Shown here: positions 31,219 through 41,879 of the stretch, in pieces | Layout: each line of letters starts with the position of its first letter | Numbering within the stretch: the stretch's first letter is position 1 | NCBI RefSeq assembly: GCF_945859685.1 | Contig: NC_079147.1 | Location: forward strand, 209,749,578 to 209,813,577 | Direction: 5' to 3' | Length of the DNA stretch: 64,000 nt | Origin: Eupeodes corollae | Lineage: Eukaryota > Arthropoda > Insecta > Diptera > Syrphidae | Position numbers and translations under genes: made by a program | The notes under the pieces: model-generated | The model's input: only the letters and a program-made list of their open reading frames with translations | The model's database searches: none | Told to the model about the DNA's origin: nothing

Positions 31219-32522
31219 AACGGTGATTTTTTAAGAGCTTGAGAACTTTTTTTTTGAAAAAAAAACGCATAAAATTTGCAAAATCTCATCGATTCTTTAT
31301 TTGAAACGTTAGATTGGTCCATGACATTTACTTTTTGAAGATAATTTCATTTAAATGTTGACCGCGGCTGCGTCTTAGGTGGTCCATTCGGAAAGTTCAA
31401 TTTTGGGTAACTTTTTCGAGCATTTCGGCCGGAATAGCCCGAATTTCTTCGGAAATGTTGCCTTCCAAAGCTGGAATAGTTTCTGGCTTATTTGTGTAGA
31501 CTTTAGACTTGACGTAGCCCCACAAAAAATAGTCTAAAGGCGTCAAATCGCATGATCTTGGTGGCCAACTTACCGGTCCATTCCTTGAGATGAATTGTTC
31601 TCCGAAGTTTTCCCTCAAAATGGCCATAGAATCGCGAGCTGTGTGGCATGTAGCGCCATCTTGTTGAAACCACATGTCAACCAAGTTCAGTTCATTTTTG
31701 GCAACAAAAAGTTTGTTAGCATTGAACGATAGCGATCGCCATTCACCGTAACGTTGCGTCCAACAGCATCTTTGAAAAAATACGGTCCAATGATTCCACC
31801 AGCGTACAAACCACACCAAACAGTGCATTTTTCGGGATGCATGGGCAGTTCTTGAACGGCTTCTGGTTGCTCTTCACTCCAAATGCGGCAATTTTGCTTA
31901 TTTACGTAGCCATTCAACCATAAATGAGCCTCATCGCTGAACAAAATTTGTCGATAAAAAAGCGGATTTTCTGCCAACTTTTCTAGGGCCCATTCACTGA
32001 AAATTCGACGTTGTGGCAGATCGTTCGGCTTCAGTTCTTGCACGAGCTGTATTTTATACGGTTTTACACCAAGATCTTTGCGTAAAATCTTCCATGTGGT
32101 CGAATAACACAAACCCAATTGCTGCGAACGGCGACGAATCGACATTTCACGGTCTTCAGCAACACTCTCAGAAACAGACGCAATATTCTCTTCTGTACGC
32201 ACTGTACGCATTCGTGTGGTTGGTATAATGTCCAATAAAGTAAACTGAGTGCGAAACTTGGTCACAATCGCATTAATTGGTTGCTCACTTGGTCGATTAT
32301 GTAGACCATAAATCGGACGTAAAGCGCGAAACACATTTCGAACCGAACACTGATTTTGGTAATAAAATTCAATGATTTGCAAGCGTTGCTCGTTAGTAAG
32401 TCTATTCATGATGAAATGTCAAAGCATACTGAGCATCTTTCTCTTTGACACCATGTCTGAAATCCCGCGTGATCTGTCAAATACTAATGCATGAAAATCC
32501 TAACCTCAAAAAAATCACCCTT
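31219..32522 (-). mobile_element. Mariner element of the DD41D type, 1304 bp, nearly complete
   Basis: Both ends are present: GGTGATTTTTT at 31222-31232 and its inverted partner AAAAAATCACC at about 32509-32519, each flanked by TA (31217-31218 and 32523-32524). The transposase gene lies on the minus strand between them. The element interrupts the RT of LINE A and is younger than it. TIR identity is imperfect (AACGGTG versus AAGGGTG outermost), and one frameshift inactivates the gene, so this is a moderately old copy. Confidence 0.88.
31397..32409 (-). pseudogene. Mariner transposase, one frameshift
   Basis: Starts at ATG 32407-32409 (MNRLTNEQRLQIIEFYYQNQ), the DNA-binding N-terminal part of mariner transposases. 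Catalytic acidic residues are all present: ILFSDEAHLW, MWFQQDGATCHTA and SCDLTPLDYFLWGYVK. Forty-one residues separate the second Asp (QQD) from the third (TPLD), giving DD41D, a spacing described for the rosa-type mariners. Frame 1 ends at a TGA near 31687; the rest (31397-31828) is in another frame, joined at a short A run, consistent with a 1-base deletion. The product would cut and paste the element at TA sites. Confidence 0.88.
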
Positions 32523-32524
32523 TA

Positions 32525-32900
32525 TTAAAGTTTTTTTGGCACATAAGCGTCATTATATAAGCTGTTGAAATACTCCACAAAATAGTTTTTAAATTGATCA
32601 GTGCTGTTTTTGTAAAACTCGACAGGAATCCCGTCTATGCCTTGAGCTTTGTTATTCTTCGACTTACTTTTAAGAAAAATGATATAAGGGGTCAAATGAA
32701 CCTCTTTTTATGGAAATGTTTTCCATTATCTCCTTTAAATTTGGAATTTTTAATTTAACACTATCTTCAACTTCATGGGGATGAAATCGCATCTTTTCTT
32801 TATCGAAGTGCAAATCTGGGCAACTTTTAAGTAATTTGATGATCTGTCTCATACCATTCAAAGAATCGTTACGCATTCTTCCCACACTTAGATCGTAGTT
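32525..32900 (-). mobile_element. LINE A, pre-RT segment
   Basis: Minus-strand sequence reads KNNKAQGIDGIPVEFYKNST near 32595-32660, the RT finger motif that precedes the segment at 31216, and LKIPNLKEIMENIS (32670-32885). It aligns in order with the pre-RT part of LINE C (LQGTLENMKNAKSAEVDGIP near 43165-43230). The 5' limit is uncertain. Confidence 0.6.
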
Positions 32901-33512
32901 CAGGTAATTTCAATGTTCACAATGTTTCTTCGCTTCGCGTTTCTCGCCACACAACACCGGTAAAAAAAGTATGTTGAGTCTTTGCTGAGTTCAATCAATA
33001 ACCTCAGCTTGTTGACGAGCAAACAGGAATTTTTGACGATTCAGGCCAATCCGCCAGCATCCTAAACTTGTTCTTGCCTCTGACACTAATAAATCAGTGT
33101 TACCTGCAAATTAGTCATATCAGTTAAAGAAAAAACTGCTATGAGAACCGTTCAGCCATATGAAAAATTCAATTTCTTCAGGAACTTTAACTGGTCACTG
33201 CTTCCTCGATAGTAACGTAGATTTTAGCGTAGAATAAGCGCATATAATCCAGAAAGACTTGTCACAGTCATATTCGACGAACCAACTTTTTGCATGATCA
33301 CAAATTAGGGCAAAAAATACTAAAATGTCCCAAAGGTAGTACAATTGCTGGCCATTTGTAAAAAAAAACGTGCGAAACACCACGTCATCCACCGTTTCAA
33401 CGCTCGTCCACAATGATACTCCCTCTAACCTCTTGAGTGTCAGTAAATTATAAGAAAAATAAATCGATTTGCCACTTTTCTGAAGTTTGTTCTGGAAGTT
33501 TTGAGTTCTGGG
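32901..33512. other. Unassigned stretch
   Basis: A minus-strand frame at 33195-33413 (MWTSVETVDDVVFRTFFFTN) has no motif I recognise. The remainder may be further 5' sequence of LINE A, but no endonuclease signature is visible. Confidence 0.35.
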
Positions 33513-33588
33513 GGGTCATTCCGTAAAACGATTATCGTCAAACGATAGCTTTTGACGATTATCATTTTTAAAATTACGGAATGACTCC
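33513..33588. mobile_element. 76-bp MITE with GGGTCATTCCGTAA ends
   Basis: Left arm GGGTCATTCCGTAA (33513-33526) is the exact reverse complement of TTACGGAATGAC plus TCC at 33574-33588, with one mismatch near the outer end. Between the arms, GACGATTATC and CGATTATCG recur in direct orientation around AACGATAGC. The element is too short to encode anything and would need a transposase in trans. Confidence 0.75.
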
Positions 33589-34639
33589 TCTGAATTTTTT
33601 TCTGGAAGACCTAAACATCCGTTTTTCCAATATGGACTTGATAAAGCTTTAAGTTTTTTTTTTTAAATAAAAGGAAACTCGTATTTCAAAACTTTTACTA
33701 TCCACTTGAAGTTCAATTAGAATATTTATGAATGGAACTCGACTTTGTTGACATCGGCGCAGCGGGCACTGTTTGAGCGTTGGATTGGTTGGACCCAATT
33801 TTCGTTGGCTCTTCCAGGGTCGTCGACTTGTTGAAATAAACCAATGACGTAACATTGCCCCAATGAAAATAGTTTAGAGGCTTTAAATCGCACGGGTATG
33901 TCTAAGGGGCAAACACCTTTCTGTTTAATTTAACATTGTTTTTATTCTTATTAAAAAGTCAAGTTTTTAAATTAATTTATTTTGTTTTCACTAATTTTCT
34001 TTTAATTTGTTTGGTCAAAATAATTGCACACCGTGTAACCTGATTAACTGTTTAGACTCATTGCAAAGTCCTTTGCTTTATTTATATCACGCAAGACGCC
34101 TTAAATCAAACTGGAAACATTAAGGTCTCTCGTGTGTTTTTTTTGTTATAGCAAAACTGAACTCAATTGATTGAAGTATTGAAAATTCAAGTCACGGAAA
34201 CGACCTTACGACGAAAAATATAATTTGATAAAAATTAACTTCAATCTTTGAAATCATAAACTTCCATTATACACAAACGATATGATTTCTTAGGAAGAAG
34301 AAGTTGATTAACAAATCTGTTCCATAAATCTACTTATCAACAGGAATATAACGGTGAAGTCTTATAAAATGATTTTTTTTTTGTCGTGGATTATAAATTA
34401 TAATAATATAATAAGAGGGAGTCTCTAAATCGTGCTTCATAGTGCCATTCACTTCATTAAACTTTTCATTGAGCTAACTTAACTAACACTTCTTGAGAAA
34501 CTTGAAAGCTAAGTTCATACAAATAAATACGAAACAACGAAAACTAAATTTGCTTAAAAAAGGGTGTTTCTTTTTTTACAATAGTTTTTTTAATTCTTGA
34601 GATTTACATGAATGTGAATAGATATTTTAAATTGTCAGT
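33589..34639. other. AT-rich spacer
   Basis: Nothing recognised. Minus-strand frame 33649-33855 lacks motifs. Confidence 0.45.
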
Positions 34640-34970
34640 TACTCTACCAAGTTTCTTTTTACAAATAGGATTACCGGTGCAACCTTTTTTTTGTGGGATG
34701 AATTTTTATTTCCGGTTTCCTTGAGATATGTGCTTAGATAGACTGCGTTCTTATTGCCCACAAAAAGATACCACACGGTTCTTTTCCTGGCTTTGCTCAA
34801 CATAAGATCGCTCATAACTTGCGACAGAACTCGTCCCAAAAAATATGAAATACCGGGAAACTAAATTTTCGAAAAAAGGTTCGTGCATTCGATTCGTTCG
34901 TTCAAATACACACACCATTTTTTTAAATAGGTATTATTTTCCCAGTATTTTATAATTGTATTAAAATAAA
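34640..34970 (+). mobile_element. Foldback repeat family, copy 1
   Basis: Shares with 50350-50640 the blocks GCCCACAAAAAGATACCACA, AAGATCGCTCATAAC, CTCGTCCCAAAAAATATGAA and GTGCATTCGATTCGTTCGTT. Its 3' third is an inverted repeat: ATGAAATACCGGGAAACTAA (34845-34864) against TTATTTTCCCAGTATTTTAT (34933-34952). No coding capacity, so a non-autonomous element. The minus frame 34639-34839 inside it is not conserved as protein. Confidence 0.7.
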
Positions 34971-37155
34971 AGTTAACAAATTATATATTTACTATCAATT
35001 ATTATTATTATTTTCAATAATAATACAATTCACATAGCTTACAGAAAATTCACTTTTTTTGGCACCGTATTTTTTAAAATTAGTTAAGTGTAAGAACGAA
35101 ATGATATACATATATTATATAATGTGACGAATGTGTATTCGAATTATTAAGTTCACTTAAATTAATAAAATTACAGTCACTTTATTTAAATCTAAACCAA
35201 AAGTGAACTGACTTAGGCTGTCAGTTCGGTTTTCTTACAAGTTGTAAGAAAGTGTGAGTAAAATCTTGCAAAACCCAAACACATTTTCGAATTTAGTCCT
35301 CCCACCAATCAAATTGTTTCGTATTGAAAATTTCATGGCTGTGTTCAAAAACAATGCAATCGTAAACAACAGACACTGAAAAAAAGACGCGGCCTTAGTT
35401 TTGAAGATAGTTGAAGTTAAATTGCCAAATTTAATAAAATAAAATATATCTACTATCTTTTTACAATCAAATGATATCCATAGAAAATATGAAACATTTA
35501 AACAAATATTTACGATAAGCACTAAGCACGGAATACAAGCAATTCGAATACTAATTGAATTATTTTAAAATATAAAATTTCAAAGGATTTAAAAAAATTA
35601 GAATTTTGTGCATTTTTGAAATTTTTAATCCTTCAATCTCATCAGCTTGTAGATGATTTCTACAAGACTTTGCTATCCTGCTGCAATAAACTTCAATGCC
35701 GATTACAGAATCCGGTGAATAAGTTGCGAATGGATTCAGAGTTATTTTTTAATATTTTATTAATAGTAGAAATGTTGCAATTAACATTTTATTTCCCCGC
35801 AAATTCTTTGGTTTTATAATGGACGTGATAACTTTTTGTTATTAATTTAAGGATTTGTTCTGTTTAAGGAATGCGTCTGTTTATGTATACTTCAAATGAG
35901 AAGCGATTATTTCACTGCTTCCAAGAACATTTTTCTGAAATATAAAAATTAATTCATGAAAATTAATGTAGAGTTGCATTATATTAGAAAAAAATCAATT
36001 TTATACAATTTGGCTGAATTTGATAATAACCAAAAAATTAACTCAGTGACAATAAATTGTTGACTCGACCTTATTTTTAAGGTTTTTCGAAAACACCCTT
36101 GATACAATTTTCCAAAGTGAATTCTGGAATTCGAGTAATTAAAGGTGATTGTTGTGGTAACAAAATTATAGCTTTCGATTAAAAATTAAAAGAAAAATCA
36201 GCGAAAAGCAAGGACTAAAAATTAATGAGCTGTGAATATTTTGTCTTTGCCTTGTCAAAAGGCGCTAGCTTACACATCTTCATGGACATAATGTCAAAAT
36301 TACAAATACATCCATGCAAACAAATGGGCTTTCAATTATGTCTTTGTATTTCTCATGACACAAGAAAAACACCCTTTAAGTACAAAATTTATTGACAAAA
36401 TGAAATATAATCAAAAGAATTGTTTTCATCAGCGATAGAGATCAACCCAAATGCTAGACGACTGACTGCGCTGACTGGACCGGTTACACACCATCAGTCC
36501 AAGCGGAGTCACCTTTCCACATCAATTTAACTTCTTTGTCCAATTTCTTTAAAAAAACTCGGCAAACAACACCACAACCTACGTTAAGAGTGTCTTTTTC
36601 TTACTCCATCATCCATCCATCTGTCTTTCTGTCCGCCTGCCCGCCTGCCCGCCTGCATTGCTATAGTAGTTTGTATCCATTGCCCAACTATAGATAGAGA
36701 GTTAGAGAGTACCGAACTGGAACTTATTGAGGTCTTAAGATTATATTGATGTCGTTATTCGAATAAATTGCTATATATGCACTGCAATTTTATGTTAATT
36801 TAGTGGACATAAAACAAAATACACGCTGAATAGATAAATTTGAATTTTTTAAAAATAAAACACAAATGAAAATGGAAATGGAAATTTTGCGTTGGCGTTT
36901 AGTTGGTGTGTTGGATGAGTGCACTAAAAAAGCATCATATCAAAGATGTAAAGAGAGAGTGCGTTAAATTGGCTAGATTTTGTTGTAGATATCGGATTTG
37001 GATGAATTTCACTCGAGTAACATAAGACCACTGATATGAAAAATGCATAAAGGTTCTACAGTTGTTTTCACAATTCACCTGCCCTAAACATGGTGAACTT
37101 ATGTATTTTTATCAAGAAACGTTCTTAGAATTGAAATTAGAAATTAAAATGTTCT
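34971..37155. other. Long non-coding stretch
   Basis: AT-rich; frames at 35235-35522 and 35616-35819 lack motifs. At 36430-36700 the base composition becomes less AT-rich, with CATC repeats (36608-36620) and three CGCCTGCC units (36634-36657). That patch could be regulatory, but nothing specific is shown. Confidence 0.4.
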
Positions 37156-38740
37156 AATGGTGAAATTCCGCCATGTATATACATCCCACAATGTTTTCAT
37201 TTGATTTAATTTGTTCCCAGGAAAAAAAAAACGATTGTTGTTTGTAAAATTTCAATAGTTCAAGTTTTATATATTTTGTACATGTCTGGAGTGCAGTTAG
37301 GGACTGAAGGGCCTTGCACATGAGAGCGAACAACGAATTGACGAACAAACGTGATTTTACACATTTCAAAAAGTCAATTCCAAACAAACACACATTTAAA
37401 TTATAAGAAACCAATTGACACTTATGTTAGGATAATAAAATTTGTATTTTGTTCCCTAGAACAAGATAATTTTGAAAAAAAAATTTGGTAGTAACGAATT
37501 GCAGTGTGGTTGCTACGAACTGTCAAACTCTATTCCCGTTTCACATAATATCCACACTGCGACTTAAACATTTTTCGCGCTCAACTTAACCTCAAAATTA
37601 TTCCACTCTTGTTTTGTTTTGTGTGAAAGATCATGGCTGAGGAAATATGAAAAAAAAGAGTAATTATAAATTGACAATTCACCGCTGTCTGCGAATAGAA
37701 TTAAAGCTCATGTGAAAGAAAAGTCAAAATATGCGACGTTCCTCAGTTCGCAGTTCGTAGCTCATTTGCAAGATGCTTAAGACTTGTTATGAAGAACAAA
37801 TGGGTTCCACATCCTAAAAAACTTGAATAAAACTTTTAATCGAAAAATACGATTTGTGCTTATCCTTGGGTGAAATGAAAGAAAAAAGTGTAACGAAACT
37901 CATTTTCCGTTCCACATTCAATCCACACTTTACCCCGTCAACAAGCCATTTCAAAGAAATATCATAATGGTCGAATATTCTTTTATTGCTTTTGTTGCAT
38001 TGTTGTTTGCTCTTATGTGAATGGTTCTTAAGACTTTGCGTCAAAAACGTATACGTTCCACATCGTACAAAATTTGAATAAGTCTTTATAATCAATTCAA
38101 ATAGATTTTAACCTAACCTTGGGTTCAATAATAAAAAAAAACAATCGTATCCAATGGTTTGTCTGCTTACGAGAAAGTGTGGAACGAAAAGCTTTTAATG
38201 TCTTGTCATTTTAATTCGATAGACATTTGTTATTCTTTTGTTGTTTTTATTAAGTTTTCTTTTTTTTTCTGGAATTTGTGTCATTTATAAATGGCGAAAC
38301 TTCGATTCTTCGAAGCCTTCTTTTTCGTCTGTGCAAAAGCAAACTCATACATACGTCCCACAATAATTCCATTCCATTTAATTTGTTGCCAGAAAGAAAG
38401 CGATTGTCTTTTATGAAATTTCAACAATTCTAGTTCTAAAACATTATGTCTGAGTGGCATGTTTTTGATTTTAAAAAGTATAGTTTAGCGAAAGTCAGAT
38501 GTAAGGCTTCCCAGCTTTTACGTTTCAAATCGTGAAAAACTTGAATTAAGCTTATAATCAATTAAAATAAGATTCTTACCTTAAGTTGTGTGTAATAAGA
38601 AAAAAAAGAATTTGTTTAGAAATTTGCCTGTTTGCTATAAAGTGTGGAACGTAAGTAGGTAGACATTTGATGTTGTGGAACGTAAAGTTTCTAATGTATT
38701 CTATCATTTTAATTGGCTCGACATTTTTAATTCTCTTCAA
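37156..38740 (+). repeat. Degenerate tandem duplication, about 1.18-kb period
   Basis: The block at 37180-37290 (CATCCCACAAT, ATTTAATTTGTTCCCAG, GATTGTTGTTTGTAAAATTTC) recurs at about 38350-38440 (CGTCCCACAAT, ATTTAATTTGTTGCCAG, GATTGTCTTTTATGAAATTTC). A second unit (CACATC, AAAACTTGAATAA, TATAATCAATT, TTGGGTT) appears three times, near 37804, 38056 and 38525. Divergence is considerable, so the array is old. Frames inside show no conserved protein. Confidence 0.65.
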
Positions 38741-39034
38741 ATTTACGTTCGGACAAACATTTAGATTTTTTAAGCGAACAAGTAAACATTTATTATTAAT
38801 ACAAAATAAGTTCCAATATTTGTTCCACAAACTTGTTTTTGAATTATATTTTTCATTTTCAAAATGTTTACATACTGTGAAATTCACCTTTACGAGTATT
38901 TCCTTCATACATATGAGGAAGCAACTATATGAACGTATAAGTATCTACCTTCTCTTCAAAATAGTAAAACAAACAAACAAAATACCGGAAGATGTAAAAA
39001 TAAAAATTATAATAATAAAATAAATCCACACTCA

Positions 39035-39105
39035 TTGTGTGCTGCCGCTGCCGCCGCCGCTGCTGCTACTGCTACTGCTACTGCTACGGATGTGCTCTGT
39101 AGGAA
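39035..39105 (+). repeat. GCTGCC/GCTACT trinucleotide tract
   Basis: Imperfect GCC and GCTACT triplets (CCGCTGCCGCCGCCGCTGCT at 39044-39063, then GCTACT units). A CAG/CTG-type microsatellite with no open coding context around it. Confidence 0.8.
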
Positions 39106-39409
39106 CTTTGTTGTGCTGCTGTTGTTGCTACATCAGATTACTTGATTTAAGTGTTATTTGAATTTGCTCCTCTATTTTGTTTCCGCAATTGCAAGTCAGC
39201 AGTTTGTGTTTGTTTTGTGTTTTTTATTATTATTTTTTCAAAACGCACGCGAAAAACACTCAATTATGAAACAAAAAAATAATGTTTAAATGTAAATCGC
39301 ACGCAAATCAATTAAGATTTTGGCACATTAACTTCCTTCTTCCTGCGAAGTTTTGCGTGAATTTTTTGACTTCATGGGTCTTTGAACTGAAGTAGTCCTA
39401 TAATAGATA

Positions 39410-39545
39410 TAGGGTGTTTTTTTTTTGTATCTGCTTGAAATGTTTTGATGGTCGTCGTCTATGATTGGACAGTTGAGAATGTAAAATTGTGTGGACATTT
39501 CTGTTCAGCAAGGTCTTACGATTCAACATGAATCGTTTACAATCT
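39410..39545 (+). mobile_element. Mariner-like 5' end
   Basis: Begins TATAGGGTGTTTTTTTTT, a mariner-type terminus, followed by a leader with GTCTATGATTGGACAGTTGA and GATTCAACATGAATCGTTTA. That ATG starts MNRLQSFQQQW, like the opening of mariner transposases (compare MNRLTNEQR at 32409). Homology fades after about 39545. A matching single end in reverse lies at 44033-44046. Confidence 0.5.
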
Positions 39546-40226
39546 TTTCAACAGCAGTGGCTCCTGATGTACCGTCATTACACTGCGTTGGAAAAAATTC
39601 CATTTAAAAAAATGATCAAGTCACAGACATTCCTGACAATTAAGGAATTGTTGCATTTCCTCGCAAGAATTGGTACGCCCAAGATGAACGTTATATTCCA
39701 CTGTACATGGCGATGGCATACTGTCAATACAATCATGCGCTTGTAATCTAAGTCTCAACAGAGTTACCATTATCACTCTCAATTGCAAGGAAAGTGTATT
39801 CAGTAGATTTTATGAAGGAGCGTTTGGGTTTTCTGAAGCTTTTGAGAACAAAACCCTGTCAAAGCTCTAAAAAGCGACATGCTTATGCAAGCCAATGCAA
39901 TCAGAATGAAAGGCAAAGGTTCTATCTTCCCGGTACTGTCTCTGTTAAAAACAGGGTATAAGGGCTTTAAACAAAATACTCCCACCATTGATGCTACAGG
40001 GACTGATTTATTGGAAACAGCTGTGAAAAACTGGACCGATCGAATGGATTTTGTTAGTCATAGCAAAACAAAAGCAATTTGAATTGTTTCGATTATTAAA
40101 TAATGGAAAATCAAATATAGTTGTTTTGGAAATACATAGTTCATCAATACAGCAAAATTAGTTCATGCAACTTTTTAAAAAAACTTATATTTTGTTTTAG
40201 TCTTACTAAAATATTGCTAGTATTTG
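39546..40226. other. Unassigned stretch with two weak ORFs
   Basis: Frames 39489-39746 and 39879-40082 show no recognisable domain. The last 20 bases (40205-40226), read on the minus strand, hold the final codons of the Tc1 transposase whose main part lies at 41462-41830. Confidence 0.4.
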
Positions 40227-41461
40227 GGGGCCGTTCAAATATTACGTAAGCAGATTTATTACAATTATTTACCCCCCATCCCACTTGTCAGCAAAAGTAA
40301 GCAAAGCTCTTACCCCCTCCCCCCATGCTTACCTAAACATTTTTCAATTAAAAATGTATTTTCTTTATATTATAATTATAATGTTATATTAGTTATAATT
40401 TTAAAATAAAGAAAATAGATTTAGGATAGAGATTAGATTTTACTGATACAGTATTTAACATATAGTAAGAGACAAAAATATTATAATCTTACGAACATAA
40501 CAAACTTATTTTAAATTTTTGGTACACATATTAAATCCAAATTAACAGTCTTCAGTCCATGAAACCCGGATCCATGATTCTAAGTTTTTGATGACATTGG
40601 ATTGCTTGTATTGCTGCTCAGTGTTGTGAGTCTGCTCACTTTCTCATCAAGCTATTCAACATCATGGTGCTCTAAATTTTGAATAATGCACATCAGTTCA
40701 TTAGCACGACGAGCAGCGACTCTTACAGGTCTAACTTTCCTATCAGTGTGCGTGTTTCCTTTTTTATGGATCTTCTCGATGTGACGATTTGGTGACTTGA
40801 TGGAAGCATGATAAAGACCACACGTTTTGCATGTTCGACTTGATAGCCTCAATTTTACCGTCGGACAAAAATAATCGTATGGTACTTGCAGGAAATCTTT
40901 GAGTGAAGCACTTAAGCGTAGAGCTAAATTGACTGGAATATCAAGAAATTGCCCTCCTTCATCCAAAACCAAGTCATCAACAGTTTGTTTTACTTTTACA
41001 GGTGTTGGAAGAAACCTGTTGTCTAGCAATCTGAATAGGCCACTTCTTGGACGACAGCTTTAGAGAGTCCTTACACTTCAGAGATTCGTCCAGAACTGAC
41101 TAAAAAGTTCAAACTAATTGTAAATAAACACATGAAGTACTCTAAGGATAGAGTACCAAATCTTATTAAAGAAAGAGTCCTTTGTATGACTCAAGTTTCC
41201 GAAGTCATAAATCAGATTTAGGACTAGCTTTTCCTGTTTACAACCAAGTGTTGAGTCTTGAGCATAAATATCATATTTTAAAACTATAAAATAAAATAAA
41301 ACAGAAATATCAACTAACTAAGATTCAGTTTTGTTCAGAGAATCCAACACTACCGATGACGTAATCATCATCTAGACTCCCCTACCCCCCATGTCATCCA
41401 AAATAAGCAAAACAAAGACCCCCACCCCCTCATAGTGCTTACGTAATACTTGAACGGCCCC
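40227..41461 (-). mobile_element. DNA transposon with GGGGCCGTTC inverted ends and 3-bp TSD
   Basis: Left end GGGGCCGTTCAAATATTACG (40227-40246) continues into TAAGCA and mirrors the right end at 41436-41461 with one mismatch in 26; C-rich and GTAAGC-rich subterminal sequences follow on both sides. The element interrupts a Tc1 coding sequence and TTG is duplicated at the junctions. It carries a decayed gene on the minus strand. At 1235 bp it is probably an internally deleted derivative. I cannot assign the superfamily with certainty. Confidence 0.8.
40652..41029 (-). pseudogene. C2H2-containing transposon protein fragment
   Basis: A 125-aa frame reading LPTPVKVKQTVDDLVLDEGG then LALRLSASLKDFLQVPYDYF, a C2H2 finger (CKTCGLYHASIKSPNRH, giving C-x2-C-x12-H-x4-H) and the basic segment VRPVRVAARRANELMCIIQN. 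I recall insect proteins annotated as uncharacterised with the same order (SLKDF, YDYFCP, finger, RPxRVAxRRxxELxCI). No catalytic DDE triad is visible in the fragment, so its role in transposition is inferred from location between the inverted ends. Confidence 0.6.
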
Positions 41462-41830
41462 TTGGTAGCAAAACCCTTGTTTTAAATCACTTCAGCACAT
41501 CTTCGAGGCACGCAGTCTACGAAATTACTTATAATTGTGTGGGATATTTTTCCAAGCCAATTTATTTTTATCAATTATTTTTGCAATCAGGCCTTACGAT
41601 TCGTCTATCTACAATTTCCCATAGATTTTTTTTATAAAGTTGAGATCTGGGGACTAACTGGCCATTGTAACACGTAAATCTAGTTTTCTTGAAACCACGT
41701 CTTGGCCATATTGGACGTGTGCTTTGGGCATGCTCAAATATCCATTTCATTTCGCTGGTTTGCGAACACGGCGAAAACCATGGAACAATTGAAATTGAAT
41801 TTGAACTCGTCCATTTTTTAACGGTGTTCA
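41462..41830 (-). mobile_element. Tc1-like transposase 3' part, split by GGGGCC element
   Basis: Minus-strand frames show HAQSTRPIWPRRGFKK-type sequence, KKNLWEIVDRRI near 41600-41640 (the IENLWE glutamate region of DD34E enzymes), and a frameshifted end reading VPRRCAEVI, NKGFATK. The last codons (GCTACCAAATACTAG) are split by the GGGGCC transposon, with the remainder at 40205-40226. Other frameshifts make it dead. Confidence 0.65.
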
Positions 41831-41879
41831 TGAGAAAATTTAAATCTTGTTCGTAGTGGAAATAAAATTCTTTTTTACA

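Noticed and set aside
33195..33413. Possible chemoreceptor-like hydrophobic frame
   Set aside because: Aromatic-rich composition alone; no conserved receptor motif or neighbouring exons.
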